Origin: Bog-756 sp963830165
GTDB lineage: Bacteria > Actinomycetota > Acidimicrobiia > Acidimicrobiales > RAAP-2
Assembly (NCBI GenBank): GCA_963830165.1
Contig: CAWHKZ010000008.1
Location: 613,457 to 677,456 of the forward strand
DNA length: 64,000 nucleotides
Direction of reading: 5' to 3'
The notes under the pieces: generated by a model
Database searches by the model: none
What the model was told of the DNA's origin: nothing
What the model saw: only the letters and a program-made list of their open reading frames with translations
Shown: positions 8,774-16,271 of the stretch, in pieces
Position numbering within the stretch: position 1 is the stretch's first letter
Layout: each line of letters begins with the position of its first letter
Program-made: the position numbers and the translations under genes

Positions 8774-9666
8774 GGCGCCGACCCCGGGCCGGCGAAGCTC
8801 GGCCAGAGCGACAGGTCGAGCGTGGGGACGAGCCGGGCCAGGTCGTCGACGTCGTCCCGGTAGAGCTCGACCAGGCGCGCCTCGGCCGCCGGGTCGAGCT
8901 CGACCTTGGCCCGGGCACCCACGTTGACCTCGCGGCGCACGTCGGCCGGACGGAACGGGTCGAGCCCGAGGAAGTCGTAGGTGACGGCCAACTGGCCCTC
9001 CGGGTCGGCGCGGCACTGCTCGTACTGCTGCACCAGCACCTGTGCGGGCGGGAAGTACCGGAGGTACCACCGGAGCCACCGGGCCGTGAACCCCTGGCGC
9101 ACGGCGTCGGCCACGGTCAGCGACGTGTCCGGGGCGCCCATGCTGAGCCGGAAGGCCGAACCCGACCGGAACCGGTCGACGGGGTCCCGCACCAGCACCA
9201 GCAGCCTGGCGTCCGGGGCGGCCTGGGCCAGCAGCGGGGCGACCCACGGATAGGCCAGGTACTCGGGCGTCCACTCCCCCGTGAGGGACCCGGGGACGCG
9301 GGGGAACCAGCGGTGGAACTCCTCCACGTCGCCGGGGCCGAACGGCTCGGTGCAGAAGCGGGTCAGGAAGTGGCGCTCCTTGTGGAGGTCCGGTCGGTCG
9401 AAGACCCCCGGGTGCTCGCTGACGAGCTCGTACCACCAACTCGTCCCCGCCTTCTGCACGCCGATGCCCACGAAATCCGGAGGGCCGACGACCTCGCCCG
9501 GACCGGGCACCGGCGGGACGGCGTCGTAGCCGCCCTCCCACGGCGCGTAGTCGCCGCGCGCGTGCAGGAGGACGGAGCGGACATTCGGCGGGAGGTTGCG
9601 GAAGGCCGTGCGGACGAAGTCGGGGGGGCGCACCGCTTCAGGTTGCCACACCGTGACCCTGGACAC
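8770..9666 (-). CDS. PAPS-dependent sulfotransferase
   Basis: 298 residues from GTG 9666. Transfers sulfate from PAPS to a carbohydrate or lipid hydroxyl. The 5'-PSB loop VGIGVQKAGTSWWYELVSEH is complete, and the 3'-PB motif LLVLVRDPVDRFRSGSAF is complete with Arg and Ser. ATYDFLGLDPF is the usual C-terminal element. An ATG at 9825 in the same frame would add 53 residues, but that stretch is an Arg/Ala/Pro-rich reading of a 24-base tandem repeat, so I prefer the downstream start. First gene of the run ending at 5964. The cysDNC operon 6 kb away can supply PAPS. Acceptor unknown. Confidence 0.8.
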   Translation of the reverse strand: MSRVTVWQPEAVRPPDFVRTAFRNLPPNVRSVLLHARGDYAPWEGGYDAVPPVPGPGEVVGPPDFVGIGVQKAGTSWWYELVSEHPGVFDRPDLHKERHFLTRFCTEPFGPGDVEEFHRWFPRVPGSLTGEWTPEYLAYPWVAPLLAQAAPDARLLVLVRDPVDRFRSGSAFRLSMGAPDTSLTVADAVRQGFTARWLRWYLRYFPPAQVLVQQYEQCRADPEGQLAVTYDFLGLDPFRPADVRREVNVGARAKVELDPAAEARLVELYRDDVDDLARLVPTLDLSLWPSFAGPGSAP

Positions 9667-9686
9667 GGACGCTCCGGCGCCTCGTG

Positions 9687-9770
9687 ACCGCGCCCGGCGG
9701 GGCGCCCGGGACCGGGCCCGGCGGGGCGCCCGGGACCGGGCCCGGCGGGCCACCCGGACCGGGCCCGCAC
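9687..9770. repeat. 24-base GC-rich tandem repeat, about 3.3 copies
   Basis: Units start at 9687, 9711 and 9735, with a partial fourth at 9758. Units 1 and 2 differ at one base; unit 3 is one base shorter and more diverged. The repeat sits between two divergently transcribed sulfotransferase genes. Read on the minus strand it would encode RARSRAPR-type repeats if the upstream ATG at 9825 were used. More likely it is non-coding and changes promoter spacing. Confidence 0.8.
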
Positions 9771-9823
9771 CGGTGGTCGCGCCCGGGGTCCGTCGAGGCG
9801 ATCCTGGGCTACTGTCACGCGTC

Positions 9824-9874
9824 ATGCGTCGATCGCCGTCCCCCCGGAACCGCGTGACGGCGGGTGCCCGATGA
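9824..9874 (+). other. Possible 16-codon leader ORF coupled to the sulfotransferase at 9871
   Basis: ATG 9824 opens MRRSPSPRNRVTAGAR and its TGA (9872-9874) overlaps the sulfotransferase ATG as ATGA. A TACTGT hexamer (9810-9815) lies 8 bases before the ATG, the spacing of a leaderless -10. In GC-rich DNA such short frames arise often by chance, so this is a candidate only. Confidence 0.3.
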
Positions 9875-10829
9875 CCGGCGGCCGGCCGATCGTCATCGCC
9901 GGGCTCCCCCGTTCGGGTACGACGTGGACGATGCGGGTGCTCGGGACCAGCCCGGGCACGATCCGCCTCCCCGAACCCGACAACGAGGACAAGTACCCGG
10001 CGGCCATCCACGCCAAGGCCCGGCTGGGCCGGTACCCGTCCCTGGAGCCCGGTCAGCGCGCACCCGCCTATCACCGGCTGTGGGAGTGGATCCTCTCCGG
10101 CGGCCCGGAGGGCTGGCGCTCCGTCCAGGCCCGGCGGATCCTGGGCCCCGGGGCGCCTACCCGCATCTTCGAGGGCGACCGCGACCTCGTCACGTGGTCG
10201 GCGGCCACCCTCGCCCGCGACCCGCGCCCGGCGCGCCCCCGGCGGGGCGCACCATCGCCAAGTCGATCCACGCCCAGCTGTCGCTCGAGTGGATCGACGA
10301 CGAGTTCGCCATCACCCCCCTGGTCCTCCTCCGGCACCCGGCCAACGTGCTGGCCAGCTGGATGGAGGTGCAGTTGAAGGACGGGCGGAACTCCACCCTC
10401 GAGTCCCGCCCGGAGGTCCGCACCCGCTTCGCGGACCGGTGGGACGTGCCCCCGCCCGGCCAGGACCCGATCGAGAAGATGTGCTGGCGCATCGGTCTGC
10501 TGATCGCCGCCCTCGAGGAGGCGCTGGCCCGCCACCCCGACTGGCAGATGCGCACCCACGAGCAGTTGTGCACCGACTCGGTGGCCACCTTCCGCACGCT
10601 GTTCGCCGACCTCGACCTGCCCTGGGGCGAGACCACCGAGGCGTACCTGGTCGAGAACGACACCCCGGGTGAGGGCTTCGCCACCCGACGGGTGGCCTCG
10701 GAGCTCTCCGACTCCTGGCAGAAGCGACTGGACGACGACCAGGTGGCCACCCTCCGCCGCGTCCTCGGCCGGTTCCCGATCACCACCTGGACCGACGCCG
10801 ACTTCGAGAGGACGTCCCCCGGGGCGTGA
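9871..10829 (+). CDS. PAPS-dependent sulfotransferase, one frameshift
   Basis: About 319 residues after correction. The N-terminal 5'-PSB loop IVIAGLPRSGTTWTMRVLG is intact; the 3'-PB region is LVLLRHPANVLASWMEVQ (Arg and Ser present). The rest reads KMCWRIGLLIAALEEAL and FADLDLPWGETTEAYLVEND. The frame changes between about 10225 and 10255, in a run of C and G (CGCCCCCGGCGGGGCGC). It is divergent from the sulfotransferase pair on the minus strand and less related to it than they are to each other, so it probably has a different acceptor. ATG 9871 is the only start that includes the PSB loop with a plausible upstream context. Confidence 0.75.
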
Positions 10830-10851
10830 CCGTCGGTCGGGTGCGGCGCGC

Positions 10852-11829
10852 CTACCCGGCGGCCGGGTCCGGCGGCGAGTACTCTCCGGCCTCCCGCTGG
10901 TAGCCGGGATGCCGGCCGAGCCGTCCCCGGGCACCTTCCCAGAGACCGTGGACGATGGCCCGGCGCTCCTCGGCCGACCGGGCCGCCTGCAGGTGCCGTG
11001 CCGAGTAGGCCAGGTGCCACGCGTACCAGCTGGGCCGACCGTACCGACGGGACAGCTCGACGGAGTTCCGGGCGTGGTAGAACGCGCGCCACGCCTCGGC
11101 CGCGTCGTTCGGCCGCGCATCGCGTATCGCCTCGTCACGCCCCTCGTTGGTCTGCTGGCCGGCCACGGCGCGGGCGGCCGCGCCGTCGAGCAGCACCTCC
11201 CAACCCGCCTGGCGGGCCCGGCAGAAGAAGTCGAAGTCCTCGAGGCCGAAGAACAGCTCGTCGTCGGGCAGCACCCCGGACTCGACGACCTGGCGGGCCA
11301 CGAGGGTCGCCCCCCAGCACGCCACGTCGACCGGCACGAGGTCACCCGTGGCGGGCACGACGTTGACGGTGTGCGCGCCCCGGCCGACGAAGCTCCTCCC
11401 GTAGGCCACGACGGCCCCGACCGCCGGGTGGCTGGCACGTGCCCCGTCCACCCGGGCCACCAGGTCGGCCACCCGCGGGGCCGGCAGGTCGAACAGCCCG
11501 ATGTCGTCCTCGCAGAGGTAGGCCCACCGGCAGCCGGGGTCGGCGAACGCCTCGACCAGTCCGGCCCGGAAGCCCCCGGCGGGGCCGAGATTGGCCGGCA
11601 GCCGCACCATGCGGACCGCGTCCTCGAGGTCGGGGCTGTCGAGCCCGCCGTCGCCGTTGACGACGACCACGACACGGTGCGGGTCGAAACCCTCCACCTC
11701 CAGCAGGGACCGCACGACAGCGCTGGCCAGGCGGGGCCTGCGGTAGGTCAGAACGACCGCCGTCACCTCGTCGGGCGGTACCGGCACCGATCCCCCGGAG
11801 GCGAGGTCCGACGCGTCACGGGGCGTCAC
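10852..11829 (-). CDS. GT2-family glycosyltransferase
   Basis: 325 residues, intact. N-terminal VTAVVLTYRRPRLASAVVRS, VVVVVNGDGG, LPANLGPAGGFRAGLVEAF and the metal motif YLCEDDIGLFDLP. The acceptor-side motif ELFFGLEDFDFFCRARQAGW holds the likely catalytic Asp/Glu. It resembles the GT2 at 5964 in domain order, consistent with a GlfT1-like subfamily. GTG start 11829; a TAGCCT -10 and an IdeR/DtxR-like palindrome lie just upstream (11840-11858). The stop is 22 bases from the convergent sulfotransferase stop. Sugar specificity unknown. Confidence 0.8.
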   Translation of the reverse strand: MTPRDASDLASGGSVPVPPDEVTAVVLTYRRPRLASAVVRSLLEVEGFDPHRVVVVVNGDGGLDSPDLEDAVRMVRLPANLGPAGGFRAGLVEAFADPGCRWAYLCEDDIGLFDLPAPRVADLVARVDGARASHPAVGAVVAYGRSFVGRGAHTVNVVPATGDLVPVDVACWGATLVARQVVESGVLPDDELFFGLEDFDFFCRARQAGWEVLLDGAAARAVAGQQTNEGRDEAIRDARPNDAAEAWRAFYHARNSVELSRRYGRPSWYAWHLAYSARHLQAARSAEERRAIVHGLWEGARGRLGRHPGYQREAGEYSPPDPAAG

Positions 11830-11839
11830 GACGCACTCA

Positions 11840-11858
11840 CAGGGTTAGGCTAACAGGA
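11840..11858. promoter_or_regulatory. IdeR/DtxR-like iron-box core between two divergent glycosyltransferase genes
   Basis: The core GGTTAGGCTAAC (11843-11854) is identical to the centre of the 19-base DtxR/IdeR consensus; by my alignment 13 of 19 positions match over 11840-11858, the outer bases being weaker. It contains a perfect GTTAG-G-CTAAC palindrome in DNA that otherwise has few TTAG or CTAA words. On the minus strand TAGCCT (11852-11847) could also be the -10 of the GT2 gene, so a protein bound here would block it. The coincidence of a -10 with the palindrome is the main alternative. Confidence 0.4.
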
Positions 11859-11991
11859 CCCCTCGTAGCCGATGAGCCGCCCGGCGGGGGGATCCGCGAC
11901 CCGTGCCGACCCGGCCGGCCGGTCCGCGGCAGGCGGCCCGACCGGGACTACCCATGACCAGACGACCAACCACACGAGTCGGGAGCCGACG

Positions 11992-12828
11992 GTGATCAGC
12001 GTCATCGTTCCCGTGCGCAACGGCATGCCCTACATCGAGGAGCAGATCCGCGCCCTGGCCGCCCAGAAGTGCACGGAGCCGTGGGAGGTCGTCATTGCCG
12101 ACAACGGTTCGGACGACGGCACCCTCGAGTTCGCCCGCGACTGGTCGCTGACGCATCCGAACTTCGTGGTGGTCGACGCCTCCGGGCTGCCGGGCACCTC
12201 GGCCGCCCGGAACGCCGGCGTGGACGTCTCCCGTGGCGAGTGCCTGGCGTTCTGCGACGCCGACGACGTCGTGATGGCCGGGTGGCTGGAGGCGTGCGTC
12301 GCCGCGCTGCGCACGGCCGACCTGGCGGCCGGCCGGTTCGACTTCTGGAGCCTCAACTCCATCCCGCCGGCGGCGCCCGTCCGGGCCGCCACCCGCCAGC
12401 TCGGCTTCCTGCCGGCCGGCCTCGGGGCGAACCTGGCGGTCCGCAGGGGCCCGTTCCTCGAGGTGGGCGGCTTCGACGAGTACCTCGTCCCGGGCGAGGA
12501 CATCGACCTGTGCTGGCGCCTGCAGCTACGGGGCTTCAGCTACGCCGACGCCGCCGGCGCCGTCGTGGCCAAGCGGGCCCGATCGGACTTCCGGGGTGCG
12601 TTCCGGCAGGCCTACGCCTACGGCAAGAGCGGGCCACTGCTGCACAAGCGCTTCCGGGGGGCCGGGGCCAAGCGCGACGTCGAGGGTGCCCTGAAGGCGT
12701 GGGTCTGGCTCGTCGTGTCGGTCTTCCGCATCGCCCAGCCGACCCGGCGCATCGAGTGGGCACGGGGTGCGGGCACCCGGTTGGGGCGCCTCGAGGCGTC
12801 CCTCCGGCTCCACGTGTTCTTCCCGTGA
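11992..12828 (+). CDS. GT2-family glycosyltransferase
   Basis: 278 residues from GTG 11992. ISVIVPVRNGMPYIEEQIRA, VVIADNGSDDGTLEFAR, SAARNAGVDVSRGECLAFCD followed by ADD (metal-binding DxD) and VGGFDEYLVPGEDIDLCWR are the standard GT2 series. GGGAG lies 8 bases before the start. The frame could extend to ATG 11872, but the added 40 residues are low-complexity. A 13-codon frame (11954-11995) ends on the start as GTGA. The C-terminal 60 residues are basic and hydrophobic, probably membrane-associated. It converges on the ABC exporter genes. Confidence 0.82.
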   Translation: MISVIVPVRNGMPYIEEQIRALAAQKCTEPWEVVIADNGSDDGTLEFARDWSLTHPNFVVVDASGLPGTSAARNAGVDVSRGECLAFCDADDVVMAGWLEACVAALRTADLAAGRFDFWSLNSIPPAAPVRAATRQLGFLPAGLGANLAVRRGPFLEVGGFDEYLVPGEDIDLCWRLQLRGFSYADAAGAVVAKRARSDFRGAFRQAYAYGKSGPLLHKRFRGAGAKRDVEGALKAWVWLVVSVFRIAQPTRRIEWARGAGTRLGRLEASLRLHVFFP

Positions 12829-12862
12829 CCGCCCCCACGCCGACGGGCGGGGACCGGGAGGG

Positions 12863-14056
12863 TCAGCCGACCTTCCAGTCGGCGCCGACGTAGACCGGCG
12901 ACAGCGCCATGACGCCTTCGGGAGGCTCCATCCGGTCGGGACCGAAGGACTCGAAGGAGATCAACGGCTGCCACGGCAGGTACGGGTCCTTCTTGCCCTT
13001 CGGATGTCCCGTGATCGCCGACCACAGCGAGAAGTGGCCCTTGGGCAGGGGCAGGTACCCCATCCGGCAGATGATCTCGAAGTCGCCGCCGGGCATGGTG
13101 CCGGTGTGGTCGATGACGAACATCGGGAACGCCGTGCCCTGGGAGATGCCGACGAAGAAGGTGGCCATCGCCTCCTCGGGGGCGTTCAGCACGAGGCGCA
13201 CCTCGACCTCGCACTCCGACCGGAGCATGCCCCCGTCGACGGCGCGGATCTCGGCCTTCTTGACCTCGACGACGCCCTGCTTGGTGTTGAGGATCGTGGA
13301 GTTCTGCTCGACGGCGGTGCGGTACATGGTGACCACGTCCTTGGTGGGCCCCGCGGCGCGGACCACCGCGTCCGACAGCCACACCGCCCGCTCACAGGAC
13401 GCCTCCACCGAGGCCAGGTCGTGGGACACGTACAGCAGCGTGGTGCCGTTGCGGACGATCTCACCGATGCGTTGCAGGCACTTCTGCTGGAAGCTGGCGT
13501 CGCCGACGGCCAGCACCTCGTCCACCAGCAGCACGTCGGGCTCGAGGAACGCGGCGATCGAGAACCCGAGGCGCATCTGCATGCCCATCGAATAGAACTT
13601 GACCTGCCGGTCGACGGCGTCGGCGAGCTCGGCGAACTCCACGATGGTGTCGAACTTGCGGCGGATGTCGGCGCGGCCCATGCCGAGGACGGCGCCGTAC
13701 AGGAAGATGTTCTCGCGGCCGCTGAGGTCCGGATGGAGGCCACTGGTCACGCTCAGCAGGGCACCGATGCGACCGTACACCTCGCACCGGCCGGCCGACT
13801 GGTAGGTGACCTGGCTCAGGATCTTGAGCAGGGTGGTCTTGCCGGAGCCGTTGATGCCGATGAGGGCCATGCTCTCGCCCGGGGCGACCTCGAAGTTGAC
13901 GTCCTTCAGGACCCAGCGGTACTCGGGCTTGGAGCGGTCGACGATGTTGTGGCGCAGCCGGGTCATCTGCTCGTAGAAGAGCGGCACCGTCTTGTCCGAT
14001 CGGAATTTCTTCCACACGTGATCGACCCGGATCGAACCCTCAGGCAATGTCGGCAA
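12863..14056 (-). CDS. wzt: ABC transporter ATPase for polysaccharide export (Wzt type) with C-terminal cargo domain
   Basis: 397 residues. The nucleotide-binding domain covers about residues 1-245: Walker A ALIGINGSGKTTLLKIL, signature-region FYSMGMQMRLGFSIA, Walker B DVLLVDEVLAVGD, H-loop TTLLYVSHDL. About 150 residues follow that are typical of Wzt proteins that read the cap of the finished chain, as in the O9a system. It overlaps the permease gene by 17 bases (ATG 14056, permease stop 14040). Together they should export a lipid-linked glycan across the membrane. TagH-type teichoic acid export is the alternative; the long C-terminal domain favours a Wzt-like role. Confidence 0.85.
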   Translation of the reverse strand: MPTLPEGSIRVDHVWKKFRSDKTVPLFYEQMTRLRHNIVDRSKPEYRWVLKDVNFEVAPGESMALIGINGSGKTTLLKILSQVTYQSAGRCEVYGRIGALLSVTSGLHPDLSGRENIFLYGAVLGMGRADIRRKFDTIVEFAELADAVDRQVKFYSMGMQMRLGFSIAAFLEPDVLLVDEVLAVGDASFQQKCLQRIGEIVRNGTTLLYVSHDLASVEASCERAVWLSDAVVRAAGPTKDVVTMYRTAVEQNSTILNTKQGVVEVKKAEIRAVDGGMLRSECEVEVRLVLNAPEEAMATFFVGISQGTAFPMFVIDHTGTMPGGDFEIICRMGYLPLPKGHFSLWSAITGHPKGKKDPYLPWQPLISFESFGPDRMEPPEGVMALSPVYVGADWKVG

Positions 14057-14999
14057 AATTCACCTCGAATCTCTTGAAGATCTTGTAGCCGAACACGACG
14101 TAGCAGATCGACCCGACGACGGCAGCCGCGAGCGGGCCCCACGCCGGGTTCTGGCCGAGGAGCATCGTCGCGCGGATACTCGTGATCACCGGTCCGAGTG
14201 GGTTGAAGAAGCCGTAGATCACCTGGAGGTTCACGAAGAAGCCGCCGATCCAGTGCCCGGCCACCTCGGTACCGCCGGCGACGTGGAAGTGGTCCGGGAT
14301 CTTCGAGAACGGCCAGATCACCGGCGTCATGAAGATGCCCAACGAGATGATGATGGGCAGCACCTGCTGGAGGTCGCGGATCTGGATGATGAGGCTCGAG
14401 ATGGCGAGTGTCAGCCCGGCGGCGAACAGGACCTCGATGAGCATGAACATCGGCACCCAGACCGTCGCGATCCGCGGGGCCCGGCCGAAGATGACGAACA
14501 GGATGGCCAGGGGGACGAAGGAGATCACCGTGCTCAGGGCGTTGACCAGCATCGTCTCGAGCGGGAAGCACTCCCGGGGGAACTGCGTCTTGGCCAGCAG
14601 GGCCTTGTTGGTGAGGAGCGAGGTCCCCCCGTTCCCGAGGGAGGAGGCGAAGAAGCTCCAGCACATGATGCCCACGAAGTAGTAGAGCGGCTTCGGGATC
14701 CCCTCGGTCCCGAAGCTCTTCACCCGGGAGAAGACGACGACGAAGATGGCGAGGGTCGCCACCGGGCCGAGCACGGCCCAGGCGATCCCGAGGGTGGCCT
14801 GCTTGTACTGCGCCCGGAAGTCCCGTTCGGCCAGCGTGTAGACGATCTCGCGGTGGTTCCACAGGTTCCGCATCGAGTCGACGAGCTTGACCTTGTGCCG
14901 GTACACGAACTCGTCCGGCGGCTCAGCCGGGATGGAGGCCACATCGGTGACCACGAGCGGCATCACGGGACGGAAATTGCCGCCCTGGAGGTCAGACAT
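14040..14999 (-). CDS. wzm: ABC transporter permease for polysaccharide export (Wzm/TagG type)
   Basis: 319 residues from ATG 14999; the frame extends to 15035 but a GGGGGG-containing ribosome site favours the inner ATG. ABC-2 type permease: a cytoplasmic amphipathic start (REIVYTLAERDFRAQYKQA, the family signature) and six hydrophobic segments, including GIAWAVLGPVATLAIFVVVF and GIFMTPVIWPF. It partners with the Wzt ATPase encoded immediately downstream. A well-formed promoter candidate lies at 15063-15091. Substrate not determined by sequence. Confidence 0.85.
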   Translation of the reverse strand: MSDLQGGNFRPVMPLVVTDVASIPAEPPDEFVYRHKVKLVDSMRNLWNHREIVYTLAERDFRAQYKQATLGIAWAVLGPVATLAIFVVVFSRVKSFGTEGIPKPLYYFVGIMCWSFFASSLGNGGTSLLTNKALLAKTQFPRECFPLETMLVNALSTVISFVPLAILFVIFGRAPRIATVWVPMFMLIEVLFAAGLTLAISSLIIQIRDLQQVLPIIISLGIFMTPVIWPFSKIPDHFHVAGGTEVAGHWIGGFFVNLQVIYGFFNPLGPVITSIRATMLLGQNPAWGPLAAAVVGSICYVVFGYKIFKRFEVNFADIA

Positions 15000-15062
15000 T
15001 CGGAAACATACCCCCCATCGATGGGTGCACCCCACCCGGGAACACCCAACTCGTGATCGCCC

Positions 15063-15091
15063 ATACTACTTCACGACAACACCCCGGCCAA
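15063..15091 (-). promoter_or_regulatory. Candidate promoter of the wzm-wzt operon
   Basis: On the minus strand TTGGCC (15091-15086) is separated by exactly 17 bases from TAGTAT (15068-15063). This gives an untranslated leader of roughly 55 bases before ATG 14999. The surrounding stretch 15000-15095 is conspicuously less GC-rich than coding DNA. Both hexamers match 4 of 6 consensus bases. Confidence 0.4.
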
Positions 15092-15107
15092 TAGCCGTAC
15101 CTGCCGG

Positions 15108-16040
15108 TCACCGGACGTCCTGCCCCCCGGCGGCCAGCAGGTGGTGGACCGAACGGGCGGCCAGCGCGGGGTCGGAACGTCGGATCCCGCGCGGGCTCGT
15201 GACGGCGGAGCAGGCCAGGACCGAGGCGGCCAGTCCCGCGGGCAACGGCGCGCCCGCCGCCTCGGTCGCCAGCCGGCGTGCCATGCCCCGGCGGCCCCCG
15301 ACCTGGCCGGCCAGGACCGCACGGTGATAGGCGCGACAGGCGGGTGTCATCGAGTCGGCGTGGAGGTCGAGGAAGGTCTCCAGGCCGGACCGGCGACCCG
15401 CCTCCACCTTCGTCACCCGTGCTCCGCCGTGCTGGTAATAGGAGTAGAGGACCAGTGGGACGACTTCGAAGGGGCGTCGTTCGGCGCACCGGAGCCACAC
15501 GTCCCAGTCCTCGCAAGTGGGCAGGTCCGGGTCGAACCACACGCCGTCGGGGTGGTCGGCCCGCCGGATCACCCCGAAGGGGATGGCCACGAAGTTGAAC
15601 CACCGGAGCCCGCCGGCCCCGAAGCGCAGCGGACCGCGGTAGTCGACGATCCGGCCGATCGTCGGGTGGACGACCTGGTGCCAGCAGGAGACGGCGCCGA
15701 GCGACGGGTTCGCCCGCAGGTGGGCGACCAGGGCGTCGGCGGCGCCGGGCAGCAGCGCGTCGTCGTCGTCGCAGAAGCCGAGGTAGTCGCCGCGGGCCAG
15801 CTCGATCCCCTGGTTCCTGGCTCCACCGGGGCCGAGCGACACCGGGTTGCGCACGATCCGGACGCGACCGTCCTCGGCGATCCGCTCGAGCGTGGCCGAG
15901 TTGCCGGCGTCCGAGGCGTCGTCGACGATGATCAGCTCGAGGTCCACGGTGCCCTGGGTGAGCACCGAGGTGGCGGCCCGCAGGAGCTGGTCGGTCCGGT
16001 TGTGCGTGGGCATCACCACGCTGAGCAGCGGGTCGGCCAT
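15108..16040 (-). CDS. GT2-family glycosyltransferase
   Basis: 310 residues, intact. LLSVVMPTHNRTDQLLRAA, LIIVDDASD, GPGGARNQGIELARGDYLGF followed by CDDDD (metal site) and LPTCEDWDVWLRCAERRPF (catalytic base region). ATG 16040 is the start that keeps only conserved sequence; the frame continues upstream without resemblance to GT2. It follows the same direction as wzm-wzt, which begin about 110 bases downstream with their own promoter. Likely adds one residue of the exported chain; donor unknown. Confidence 0.82.
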   Translation of the reverse strand: MADPLLSVVMPTHNRTDQLLRAATSVLTQGTVDLELIIVDDASDAGNSATLERIAEDGRVRIVRNPVSLGPGGARNQGIELARGDYLGFCDDDDALLPGAADALVAHLRANPSLGAVSCWHQVVHPTIGRIVDYRGPLRFGAGGLRWFNFVAIPFGVIRRADHPDGVWFDPDLPTCEDWDVWLRCAERRPFEVVPLVLYSYYQHGGARVTKVEAGRRSGLETFLDLHADSMTPACRAYHRAVLAGQVGGRRGMARRLATEAAGAPLPAGLAASVLACSAVTSPRGIRRSDPALAARSVHHLLAAGGQDVR

Positions 16041-16164
16041 CAGCGCGCCCCGGGGCCGGACCGGCGCGTGGTCGTCACCCGGACGGACGCGTGGCCAGCC
16101 GACATGCCCCTCACGGCGGGAAGCGTACCAAAGGGCCCGGGGCGTCCCGCCGGCCCCGATCGGC

Positions 16165-16268
16165 TTGACACCGGTCGCGCCACCGCGGATGATCTCGCCA
16201 TGGTCGACCTCGGGGGCAGCGTCGGGGCCCGCCGCGGCGCACCCCGTCCCCCCCGGCCGGGGGCCTGA
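16165..16268 (+). promoter_or_regulatory. Consensus promoter and possible leaderless leader ORF ahead of asnB
   Basis: TTGACA (16165-16170, perfect -35) is followed after 17 bases by GATGAT (16188-16193). The expected transcription start falls at about 16200, exactly on an ATG (16200-16202). That ATG opens a 22-codon frame beginning MVDLGGSVGARRG and ending TGA 16266-16268, three bases before the asnB ATG. The promoter is the best sigma70-type match I found in the window; the leader peptide is inference. Confidence 0.45.
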
Positions 16269-16271
16269 GCC

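Noticed and set aside
15141..16268. Plus-strand open frame running through the GT2 gene into the asnB leader
   Set aside because: Antisense to a well-supported glycosyltransferase; only its last 23 codons (16200-16268) are of interest.
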